From the NCBI GenBank assembly GCA_964611645.1, contig CAZTAO010000064.1, positions 1 to 25,398 of the forward strand: DNA of 25,398 bases, given 5' to 3'. Below, in pieces: positions 1 through 7,905 of the stretch; positions within the stretch are counted from its first letter, which is position 1, and each line of letters begins with the position of its first letter. Below the pieces are notes generated by a model. It was not told where the DNA came from, did not search any database, and worked only from the letters and a program-made list of their open reading frames with translations. This DNA is from CAZTAO01 sp964611645 (GTDB lineage Bacteria; Armatimonadota; UBA5829). The position numbers and the translations under genes were made by a program.

Positions 1-559
1 GCATCAGGGCAGCTTCCGTGCAATAGTTGATATACACATCCGTTATCGAGTTGAATTGCTGGGCGACTTTCTCCTTGTTTCCGTCGATTACCTCGGGGGC
101 AAGAGCAATCCCGATGACGTTGGGCAGGCTCTTGCCTTCGATCTGCAAGTTCCTGATGGAGCAGTAGCTGTCCGACAAGCGGATAGCGATCATATTCGGG
201 CTGCCGCAGATCAGTTTGGACCCGCCCCGTGAATCACCGACGATGTGCACGCTCTTGCCGCCGTGCGGAGCTGTGAATGGAACCACCACGCCGTTCTTGT
301 AGGCGTCGGAGGAGTCCGACCCCTTCAGCAGATAGGCGCCGGTTGGGATCAGCAGCGTCCCGCCGCCCGACTTCTGCAGCGCTGTGACGGCGGACTGGAA
401 TGCCTTGGTATCGTCCGCGATACCATCTCCTGCCGCGCCGAAGTCCTTCACAGACACCGGCCCGCGTCCCGCGTCCGGCTTCGTTCCATCCGCAGCAGCA
501 GTCGCCGCGATTCCAGGGCTAAACACAGCAATCAGCGCTAGAGCTACCAGAATCCTCAT
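1..559 (-). CDS. Pectate-lyase-fold (parallel beta-helix) secreted protein, 5' part only
   Basis: Reading leftward from ATG at 559, an open frame of 186 codons continues without a stop to the window edge, so the C-terminus is missing. It starts with a signal peptide (MRILVALALIAVFSPGIAA). Next comes the hallmark of the pectate lyase superfamily/GH28-like N-terminus: VKDFGAAGDGIADDTKAFQSA, followed by GGGTLLIPTGAYLL. The start overlaps the stop of the upstream esterase gene as ATGA, with AAGGAG about 8 nt upstream, which favours 559 over the in-frame ATG at 580. Coupling to the esterase and to the other secreted proteins suggests a role in polysaccharide breakdown or binding. Which glycan, and whether it is a lyase or a hydrolase, cannot be said because the catalytic part lies outside the window. 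Confidence 0.85.
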   Translation of the reverse strand, partial: MRILVALALIAVFSPGIAATAAADGTKPDAGRGPVSVKDFGAAGDGIADDTKAFQSAVTALQKSGGGTLLIPTGAYLLKGSDSSDAYKNGVVVPFTAPHGGKSVHIVGDSRGGSKLICGSPNMIAIRLSDSYCSIRNLQIEGKSLPNVIGIALAPEVIDGNKEKVAQQFNSITDVYINYCTEAALM

Positions 560-2520
560 CCTCTTACTCCTTGTTTGCATTCATATTGATATCCCGCCAG
601 GTCCAGATGCTGCAGTATCCCAGGTATCACTACGCTGCGTATGTCGTGGGGATCGTAGCTTCGGTCTCTCACGAAGTCCGAGTAGCTCCCTAGCCCACCT
701 ATGACTTCCATCTTCTTCACACGCTGGTCAAGCTCCGAAGCCAGTTGGGCGTAGACTCCCTGCCTGCCGAACGCATAGAGATGTGTATCCGATGTGTCGA
801 CGCCCCAAAGTTCATCAACCACATCCAGAGCCCGGAGCACGTCGTATGTGCGCAAAGCCGCTATCGAATCACCAAGCCAGATGAGGTCGTCGTTGAGCTT
901 GTGGATCACGCCGTAGAAATCGGTCGGAGGGCAGGCACTCAGTGGGTGAGGAGCGATCGCGCCGACGCCGGTGGCATCAAGCACCATTACCGCGCGACCA
1001 CCACCTGTCTCCGAGCGAAGCCAATCCGAATGCGAGCCGATGCTCGTGACCCCTCCATCCCAGACAGCGATAGTGACTGGCAGTGGTTTGTCGGCAAAAG
1101 CGATATCTCGGGCTATGCACGCGTGGTTCATGATCCCGGGTTGGCTCCACCATACCAGGAACTCGCATGCCAACTGGTTTGCCTGAGCTGTCTGGTAGCG
1201 CCGGACAGTCAGGTCGCAGGGCCTCCGGTCTGCCAGAGCCCTCTCGCGGAGCCACTCCAGCCCACTAGTTCTGCGCTGGGCTGCTGGTGTTTCGGCCCCG
1301 CTGTGTTCAATCTGTATCAGAACGTCCTGGTTCTCTTCGTGAATGAATCGCGCCCCTTCCAATTCCCCACGGACCTGGCCGGAACTCGTGCACCACAGTT
1401 CCTGAGGCACAATCGGCGAGAAGCCTTCGTCGCTTGGATGGTAATCGTGCCCGAGTAGGTGCCTGGAGAAAAAGCGAGTCGCCTGGCGGGCCATGCTGGG
1501 GTTCATACCGTGAGCGCTGTCATCAACGAAGAACTCCAGATTACCGCCAACGCCCAGCAACTCGTAGAAACGCTTCGCGCGGCGGACGGTTTCCCTCGTC
1601 CCGTCGATGGGGAAGAAGTCGTGCCTGGCTGCAAGCACCAGCGCCGGTTTGGGGGCGAACAGGTTGAGGATATCCTCGTGCTCCCAGCCGTATGCGGTCA
1701 TTCCCGGCCATATCTGTTCAGCGTCCTGAGCGCCGCCACCATGCATGTATACTTCCCGACTCGTGATGAAACTCCCCGGCGCTGCTGTGGCTACTCTGGG
1801 GTCAGTCATCATAAGCAGCGACGTCATCGTGCCGCCGCCACTCGTACCTACCACGCCGATCCGAGTCGAATCCACTTCCGAGCGGCTGCAGAGGTAGTCC
1901 AGCCCGCGCATGGCATCGTGCAGGAAGTAGCGGGCTATTGGGAAGCCGGTCGCCAGACACTGCGTGCCAGCGTAGTCGTGCTCGACGGTCCCCCAGTCCA
2001 CCGTCGACTGCCCGATGGACTGCTCGTAGTAACTGAGCCGCTCGCCTTGTCCAACCGGGTCCTGTACAAAGACCACGAACCCCGCGCTCGTGAGATAGTG
2101 GAAGACGATCTGGTAATCGCTCGAGTGCTTTGCCTCACGGTTGTGGCCGGGCATGTAGAAGATCGCTGGAACTGGCGAGTCTGTCCGTTTCGGCAGGTAG
2201 AGGTTCGCGGTTACGAAGACATTTGGCCGCGGCTCATAGATGATCCTCTCCACTCGAAAGACCGAACCCGTGATGCTGCCTATGGTCCTTGCATTGAGCG
2301 GGGCACCACTATCCGGCAGACCGCCCAGGCTGGCGAGAAGCGGTTCGCGCATCCGCCTTTGATAGGACTCAACAGACTCCCGGTCACTCACGGCCTCACG
2401 CAGAGCCTCGCCTGACCGGAATGCCGCGATGGAACGTCCATAGACGTGCTGCTTCAACTGGTCGCGAACGTCATGGCAGTAATCTGCTGGCGTTACGCGC
2501 TCGAGATCAATGATGTCCAT
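556..2520 (-). CDS. Two-domain alpha/beta hydrolase, acetylxylan-esterase-like
   Basis: 654 aa. The N-terminal half is an alpha/beta hydrolase of the acetylxylan esterase/dienelactone-hydrolase-like type. It shows FYMPGHNREAKHSSDY, an oxyanion-side segment VQDPVGQGERL, the nucleophile elbow GTSGGG (Ser227), an acid candidate in AARHDFFPIDG (Asp301 or Asp306) and the His in SAHGMNP (His337). The C-terminal half (about 370-654) looks like a second hydrolase-type fold, with AVWDGG and LYAFGRQG where the elbow would be. Its serine is replaced, so it is probably non-catalytic. No signal peptide is evident, unlike its neighbours. The ATG immediately follows the GH2 stop (TAGATG), and the GAGGGGG inside the last GH2 codons serves as its ribosome binding site. 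Likely role: removing acetyl or other ester groups from the glycan attacked by the operon. Substrate is inferred. Confidence 0.85.
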   Translation of the reverse strand: MDIIDLERVTPADYCHDVRDQLKQHVYGRSIAAFRSGEALREAVSDRESVESYQRRMREPLLASLGGLPDSGAPLNARTIGSITGSVFRVERIIYEPRPNVFVTANLYLPKRTDSPVPAIFYMPGHNREAKHSSDYQIVFHYLTSAGFVVFVQDPVGQGERLSYYEQSIGQSTVDWGTVEHDYAGTQCLATGFPIARYFLHDAMRGLDYLCSRSEVDSTRIGVVGTSGGGTMTSLLMMTDPRVATAAPGSFITSREVYMHGGGAQDAEQIWPGMTAYGWEHEDILNLFAPKPALVLAARHDFFPIDGTRETVRRAKRFYELLGVGGNLEFFVDDSAHGMNPSMARQATRFFSRHLLGHDYHPSDEGFSPIVPQELWCTSSGQVRGELEGARFIHEENQDVLIQIEHSGAETPAAQRRTSGLEWLRERALADRRPCDLTVRRYQTAQANQLACEFLVWWSQPGIMNHACIARDIAFADKPLPVTIAVWDGGVTSIGSHSDWLRSETGGGRAVMVLDATGVGAIAPHPLSACPPTDFYGVIHKLNDDLIWLGDSIAALRTYDVLRALDVVDELWGVDTSDTHLYAFGRQGVYAQLASELDQRVKKMEVIGGLGSYSDFVRDRSYDPHDIRSVVIPGILQHLDLAGYQYECKQGVRG

Positions 2521-5500
2521 CTACTGCCCCCTCACATACCCCTTGATCTTCCATGTGGAGTTGAGCCACTCGTCGTCTCGGCAGTACGTTCTCTCTCCCA
2601 GCAGCTTGCCGATTTGGCTGGCTTTGACGGTGATCTTCCAGTCGACCATCAGATCATTCGTGCCGCTTGGTGTGATCACGGTGTCCTTCACCGAAACGCT
2701 GCACTGGCTGTTCTGCAGAATCACGTTGGTTCCGGGAGCATAGCCCGTTCCCCAGGTCGTGTGGCCGTCGTCCCGCAGGAAGACTTTGTTCTGCTGCGCA
2801 TCATAGAGTACGCATATAGTGTTGGCAAGGCTGCCAGTCTGACCGATCTGCAGGTAACACTGCCAGATGTTGTTATATCCGTTGCCGTCGCTGTACACGG
2901 TGTTGAAAACCAGCGGCACGCCGGTCGTTACCTTGCCGGCGGAAGGGGTTACACTCACGCAAACAGGCGCAAGCGGAGTGAAGTGCGTGCCCATCTTCTT
3001 CCACCCGTCATACAATCCCTTGGAGTCGGCGGAGTACATATAGCTGTAGAGGTTCTTCTGTGAGAATGCCGACTTTACCTGGAACGACCACACAATTGTG
3101 ACATCCGTGCCCGACTTGGTAACAGTTGTGTCCTTTGCATACACAAGACACTGGTTGTTGGACAGGGTGATGTTGGTTCCTGGCGCGTAGCCGGTCCCCC
3201 AACTGGTGTTGGCGGTGTTCTTGAGGTATATCTTGTTCGCCGCGCAATCATACCACAGCAGCATCGCCCCGCTTTGCAGGGTGGTGTCGTTGAGCAGCAG
3301 ATAGCATTTCCTGATGTCCGCCGCGCCATTGGGGTCCCGATAGACCGAGGTGAGAGTCTTGGTTACCAGAGCCTCCATCGGTGGCCCGGCAGGGTCGATA
3401 CTTACCACTTGTGGCTTGACGTTGTAGTATAGTCCCATCTGCTCCCAGCCGTCGGTCAGGCCGCCTGCGTCCTGAACATACATATAGCCGTTCAGAGGCT
3501 TCTCAGCAAAAGGGCTTTTGACCGCAATCCTCCAGTTAACTGTCAGGTCAGTGCCGCCGTGGGAGAATGTGGTATCCTTGGCAAAGAGGGAGCACTGTGT
3601 GTTCTCCAGCGTGTTGTTTGTTCCGGGCGCATATCCCGTGCCCCAACTGGTGTTGGCGTCGTTCTTGAGATAGAGCCTGTTGGCCAGTCGATCGTACATC
3701 ACAAGTGCCGCGTTCGACTGCCCCAGCGAGTCGTTGATCATCAGGTAGGCCTTCCTGATGTCCGTGTAGCCATCCGTGTCCCGGTAGACGCACTGGAATG
3801 TGGTCGCGACTGTGGTCAGCGTTCCAAAGGCAGGATTGACGCTCACGTTCGTGGGGGCAGCCCCGGGAATGTTGAACGTGACGGTGTGGTCCGTGCTGGT
3901 CGATGCCACGTTCGGGTTCCCCGCCGCATCGTGAGCAGCGGCCGCAGCGATGGAAGCAATAACCGTGCCGATGGAGGTCATTCCGCTGACCGCCACGCCG
4001 TAGGTTGTTCCACTTCCCGTAACAGTCGCCGTAGTCGCTCCCGCCGAACCGGAGAGGGCCACATCCCCAGTGGTGAAGTCAGTTACCGGTTCACTGAAGA
4101 CAACGGTGAAGTATATTGGCGATGCCTCTGTCGGGTCAGCCTGGCCGATGGCCTGATTGATCGTGACAGTTGGCGCAACGGTGTCCGGCGCTGGAGGCGG
4201 GAGGGTGTCCAGGCAGTGAGTTACGAGGGTGCAAAGGTACCGCTGGGCCTTCTGATTGAGTTGGGTAGTCAGCGAGGCGTCCCAGAGTACTTGGTCGACC
4301 AGGTAGAACCCCAGGCCCGAGTTGATCCGAACAAGCCCGAGACCAGGATCGCTGACCGCCGTTCCCCGGTCTCGGGTGACATCGCCCAATGCGTAACTTT
4401 GCCCCGAATCCGGCTGCAGCGTCCCTGTTCTGTTTGGCTCAACTAGGAGCCCCTTAACTCCAGCCGACTCGCCAACAGATACCACATCACTGACAATCGC
4501 AGACGCCCACTTCTGCTTCCTGTACCAGTCTGCCCCTTCGTCGCCAGTGTATACCCACCACACATCGTCCGCGCTGATGCCGTCCATAATAATATCCGAG
4601 GTCTTCTTCTCCATCTGTGGGTGCCGGAGTTGAGTAGCCTTGGTGGACATAGAAACCCCGGTGAGCGCGTTGGCTTGCGCGACCCTTCCGGCGTCCAGCT
4701 TCCGGAGCATTATCTTGCCGCCGCTGCTGACGAACGTTTGCAGCTTGGCCCGGTTGGCATCCACCTCATCCCATACCTCAGCGTCATTGTCCAGCATGAT
4801 GAGGCTGAAAGCGCTCGACAGAGCGTCAGAGGTATATGAAGAAAGCTGCCCCTTTAGGGAGGTATAGGACAGCTTGGCCCGGTCGAGCCCGGTCGGTGTT
4901 TGGCTGCCTGAACCGGCCAATACCCCAAAGCCCCTGGGGGCCGCCTTGCCAACCGCCATCGCCGCATAGTTCAAGAGGTTCTGCGCCATCGTCCGGGCGG
5001 CAGGCTCCTGAGTGAGCCTTTCCATGAAACGCAGGCGACAGACAATAGTGCTGCCTTTGCCGTCCGGGTACTCGCAAAGCGGACTATCACCCATCCCCTG
5101 GTTTCTCCCGCCGGTTTCAACGAGCACGTTCATCAGACCCGATGAAGGCTTGAACCACGTGCCGCCTGAAGTGCTGACTGGTGTATCGGTCCAAGTGATG
5201 TAGTGGTTGTAGGTCGGGTTGGTCGCTGCCCAGAACTTGCAGTCGTCGGGATGCAGACCGGCCAGGATCGAGTGACTCGGTGCCCGAATGAAGCCGATGG
5301 TCATGTCATACCAACAGTCCTGGATGCCGTAGGTCGGGTCGCCGGAGATCGACAGCCAGTGGGGAGCGGTCCATTGGTCTGAGTAGACCACGACTGTTCC
5401 GCCGTTACGTATCCAGGCCTTTAGCGCGTCAAGCTGGGAGCCTGAGAACCCGCCAGACGGATAGGCGCCGTGGCCGAGGAAAAGAAGCCCTACAGCCTTG

Positions 5501-7794
5501 CCAGAGAGGTTGGGGCTGGTCAGCCTCGTGTAGGTGACACCTGCAGCGGTCAAGGCCTCCGGAATACAAGAGTAATTGGGCGCATTGGGATCGTACACAT
5601 ACACATTCAGCCCGCTGGGTACCGAGAGGTTAGTCCTCGTCGGGAATATGGACATGTCCTGAGTAGTGTTGTCCGCCAACGTGCCGTTGCGTTTGAGTTC
5701 CAGCACCAGCGTGGCGTAAGTCCGCCTGGTAACGGAAGGCGCGGTGAATGACAGGGGCTCGCGATGGTAGAAGCCCGGTTGTGAGACGAAATTCAGGTCT
5801 CCCGACAGAAGTACATCCGCCCCATTTACCAGTTTCCAGTGCAGGTTGAAGTTGGAGGTCGAGGTGACGTCGTCGTTGTAGACGGTGAGTGTCCGTGTGA
5901 CCGCGTCCCCGGCAAAGAAGTTGTGAGTGTGCTCCTTGATGCGCGTGGTCACCGGTTTGAAGGCTTTCGCGATTTCCGGCCCGTCTCCGATGGCTGGGTC
6001 ACCCGAGTAGGTGGCCCACGGCGCGATGCCGCATATCCAGTCGAAGTAGCGGTAGCCATCGATCTGGAATGCGTAGTTCATACCCATCGCTGTCATCAGG
6101 CCGGTGGCCTGGCCGAAGATATCCTTGTAGCTGTCATCAGCATTGAGGAATGACAGGTACTGCGGATTGCCCAGAACGGCCCCAGGTCCGAACTCGCCGA
6201 TGTACCAGGGCTTCGACTTATCCGGCATCACTGTCCCGTAAGCGTAACCTGGCAGGATAGTCGCGTCCGTGGTCTCACCAAAAACGTAGGCCGCCATCGG
6301 GAGATCCATAATATACATTGTGTTTCTGGATGGTTGGGCGAGGTCGTAGTTGTGGATATTGACCACCTGAACGCCTTTGCCCGGGCTGTCCACGCCCTTT
6401 GAGGTCGTCCGCAGGTCTCCGTCACCCTCATGCATCACTGCGCGGGTGGGATCGAGAGCGCGGACAGTAGTCTCAATGTTGAGCAAGTCATCGCCGATCG
6501 GCTTGTCCGGAGAGCAGAGCATAACCTCGTTCTCTACACCCCACAGCATAATCGATGGGTGGTTCTTCAGCCACTTGACCATGTCAAGCATCATCTCCTG
6601 CGACCGGCTCCAGAATGTGGAATCGTAAGTGTACTTCTGGTAGAAGTTGAACGGGAGTTCGCTCTCGACCATAATCCCCTTCTCATCTGCCGTATCATAG
6701 TAAGACTCTCTTCCGGTGCTGCAGAACCTGACACAGTTGAAGTTGTTGGACTTGAGCCAGTCCAGGTAAGTATTGACGTAAGCATCGCCCAGATTGGCAT
6801 GCCATACGCCTTCGCCGCGGAGGTTCTGCCTCGCGCCATTGAGCACGAACCAACTCCTGGTATTGTCGGCGCTCTTCTGGACCCAGAACTCCCTGAACCC
6901 GAACCGGGTGGACAGCTCATCCAGCGCCGTGGAGCCTTCCTTCAGCGTGGTCTTGAGCGTATAGAGTTGCGGTGAGTTCGGTGTCCAGAGGATGGGATCA
7001 GTCCAGGGAACTGTCACCGTGGTGGTCTTCGTCTCTCCAGGTCCAAGGGTAACGCTGCTGGGGGTGAATGTCTTGACCACCGCCGGGTCATTCCATTTGG
7101 TGACGAAATCCTCAATGGAGACGGTATGGCTGACTGTATCGTCATTGCGCAGGGTCAAATCGACATCCAGCTTCCACGACCTCACTGACGGCTTCACGAA
7201 GACATCCGCCACCCGCACCTTTGGCCTGGCTATCAGCTTGATGTCCGATGTCCACAGTCTTGGGTAGTACATCCAGACAGCAAACGGCATCGGTCCCTGA
7301 AGCGACGGGTCCGGTGCAGCGCCATAGTCCAGGCCGTTGTTTGATTTGTCGGACAGGTTGAGGTAGGCAGAGTAGTCCTGCACTCCGATCATCAGGACAT
7401 TGGAGCCGGACCAGTTGATATAGGGGGTAATGTCTACTTCGTAAGGCACGGCGGGACAAAAGCGCTCCCCGGCGTAACTGCCGTTGAGGTAGATCTTCAC
7501 GTGGTGAGCGCAGGCTCCCACTCGAGCGAAGACCCGCTTCGAAGCCCAATCAGCAGGTAGCGAGAGGTTCAACCGCATCCAATAGAGATTGGGGTAAAGT
7601 GGGTCGGTAGATGACCAGCCATCGGTCGGTAGAACGGTCGTGTCTCGGGTGCCGGTATTCGCGAATTCCCACCCGCCGCCGGGGTATATAGCCTGCTCTG
7701 CGCGCAATGCCGCCTGGGCGGAGGTCCCCAAAGAAACAGCCAATAGCGCGTAGCTGATGGCCGATAGCAGCCGGTGCCGATGAACCAAAGTCAT
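2521..7794 (-). CDS. Secreted GH2-type glycosidase with Ig-like domain and triple C-terminal module
   Basis: 1757 aa from ATG 7794, chosen over an upstream in-frame ATG (7881) because GGAGGAACT precedes it and a signal peptide follows (TLVHRHRLLSAISYALLAVS...SAQA). In order: a jelly-roll sugar-binding domain (about 30-190), GH2 Ig-like sandwich (about 195-305), and TIM barrel (about 310-610). Putative acid/base is Glu423 in WGVENEV and nucleophile Glu534 in WYIGEFG, the usual GH2 pair. Next are two Rossmann/GATase-like segments (about 740-860 and 965-1060), a bacterial Ig-like domain (about 1204-1313, starting PTVTINQAIGQADPT) and three ~148-aa modules (about 1314-1757) shared with the two upstream genes. 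It is probably extracellular or surface-attached, acting on a beta-linked galactoside, glucuronide or similar; the linkage cannot be read from sequence. The stop codon abuts the esterase start. Confidence 0.88.
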   Translation of the reverse strand: MTLVHRHRLLSAISYALLAVSLGTSAQAALRAEQAIYPGGGWEFANTGTRDTTVLPTDGWSSTDPLYPNLYWMRLNLSLPADWASKRVFARVGACAHHVKIYLNGSYAGERFCPAVPYEVDITPYINWSGSNVLMIGVQDYSAYLNLSDKSNNGLDYGAAPDPSLQGPMPFAVWMYYPRLWTSDIKLIARPKVRVADVFVKPSVRSWKLDVDLTLRNDDTVSHTVSIEDFVTKWNDPAVVKTFTPSSVTLGPGETKTTTVTVPWTDPILWTPNSPQLYTLKTTLKEGSTALDELSTRFGFREFWVQKSADNTRSWFVLNGARQNLRGEGVWHANLGDAYVNTYLDWLKSNNFNCVRFCSTGRESYYDTADEKGIMVESELPFNFYQKYTYDSTFWSRSQEMMLDMVKWLKNHPSIMLWGVENEVMLCSPDKPIGDDLLNIETTVRALDPTRAVMHEGDGDLRTTSKGVDSPGKGVQVVNIHNYDLAQPSRNTMYIMDLPMAAYVFGETTDATILPGYAYGTVMPDKSKPWYIGEFGPGAVLGNPQYLSFLNADDSYKDIFGQATGLMTAMGMNYAFQIDGYRYFDWICGIAPWATYSGDPAIGDGPEIAKAFKPVTTRIKEHTHNFFAGDAVTRTLTVYNDDVTSTSNFNLHWKLVNGADVLLSGDLNFVSQPGFYHREPLSFTAPSVTRRTYATLVLELKRNGTLADNTTQDMSIFPTRTNLSVPSGLNVYVYDPNAPNYSCIPEALTAAGVTYTRLTSPNLSGKAVGLLFLGHGAYPSGGFSGSQLDALKAWIRNGGTVVVYSDQWTAPHWLSISGDPTYGIQDCWYDMTIGFIRAPSHSILAGLHPDDCKFWAATNPTYNHYITWTDTPVSTSGGTWFKPSSGLMNVLVETGGRNQGMGDSPLCEYPDGKGSTIVCRLRFMERLTQEPAARTMAQNLLNYAAMAVGKAAPRGFGVLAGSGSQTPTGLDRAKLSYTSLKGQLSSYTSDALSSAFSLIMLDNDAEVWDEVDANRAKLQTFVSSGGKIMLRKLDAGRVAQANALTGVSMSTKATQLRHPQMEKKTSDIIMDGISADDVWWVYTGDEGADWYRKQKWASAIVSDVVSVGESAGVKGLLVEPNRTGTLQPDSGQSYALGDVTRDRGTAVSDPGLGLVRINSGLGFYLVDQVLWDASLTTQLNQKAQRYLCTLVTHCLDTLPPPAPDTVAPTVTINQAIGQADPTEASPIYFTVVFSEPVTDFTTGDVALSGSAGATTATVTGSGTTYGVAVSGMTSIGTVIASIAAAAAHDAAGNPNVASTSTDHTVTFNIPGAAPTNVSVNPAFGTLTTVATTFQCVYRDTDGYTDIRKAYLMINDSLGQSNAALVMYDRLANRLYLKNDANTSWGTGYAPGTNNTLENTQCSLFAKDTTFSHGGTDLTVNWRIAVKSPFAEKPLNGYMYVQDAGGLTDGWEQMGLYYNVKPQVVSIDPAGPPMEALVTKTLTSVYRDPNGAADIRKCYLLLNDTTLQSGAMLLWYDCAANKIYLKNTANTSWGTGYAPGTNITLSNNQCLVYAKDTTVTKSGTDVTIVWSFQVKSAFSQKNLYSYMYSADSKGLYDGWKKMGTHFTPLAPVCVSVTPSAGKVTTGVPLVFNTVYSDGNGYNNIWQCYLQIGQTGSLANTICVLYDAQQNKVFLRDDGHTTWGTGYAPGTNVILQNSQCSVSVKDTVITPSGTNDLMVDWKITVKASQIGKLLGERTYCRDDEWLNSTWKIKGYVRGQ
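2524..3855 (-). repeat. Triple C-terminal module A-B-C of the GH2 protein
   Basis: Three tandem protein modules of about 147, 149 and 148 aa: A 3415-3855, B 2968-3414, C 2524-2967. Each has a VxP start, a VYRD/YSD-NG segment, a LYD/WYD strand, WGTGYAPGT, a Q-C motif, a KDT strand and a W-bearing C-terminal strand. They end IKGYVRGQ. The same A-B-C order recurs in the two upstream genes. From memory, the core resembles a repeat common in Acidobacteria secreted proteins (VSPSSGSG...YLLNDAG... QNSQC ... GWQQRGTW); no search was run. Confidence 0.85.
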
Positions 7795-7813
7795 AGTTCC
7801 TCCATTACCAGTA

Positions 7814-7842
7814 ATCCCTCCAGGCAAGATACCTGGAGGGAT
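7814..7842 (-). promoter_or_regulatory. 11-bp perfect inverted repeat upstream of the GH2 start
   Basis: ATCCCTCCAGG (7814-7824) and CCTGGAGGGAT (7832-7842) are separated by 7 nt. The hairpin lies in the leader between the beta-helix gene and the GH2 gene, about 10 nt before the GGAGGA ribosome binding site. It has no following U-tract, so it is not a classic intrinsic terminator. An mRNA processing, stabilising or attenuating element is possible. Confidence 0.6.
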
Positions 7843-7862
7843 GGGGCAGCCAGTGGCTGATA

Positions 7863-7885
7863 GCCGATGGCCTATAGCCATCAGC
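7863..7885 (-). repeat. Second intergenic hairpin, AGC-rich low-complexity repeat
   Basis: GATGGC-CTATA-GCCATC forms a 6-bp stem with a 5-nt loop. It extends to AGC/GCT beyond one mismatch. It sits in a stretch built from variants of AGCTGAT/GGCTATAG (7851-7905), and an inverted copy of TAGCTGATGGC occurs at 7751-7761, inside the signal-peptide codons of the next gene. Confidence 0.45.
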
Positions 7886-7905
7886 TACTAGCTATTCGCC
7901 GTTGG

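Noticed and set aside
7814..7842. Intrinsic terminator splitting the operon
   Set aside because: A perfect stem but no U-tract follows in the direction of transcription, so termination is not supported.
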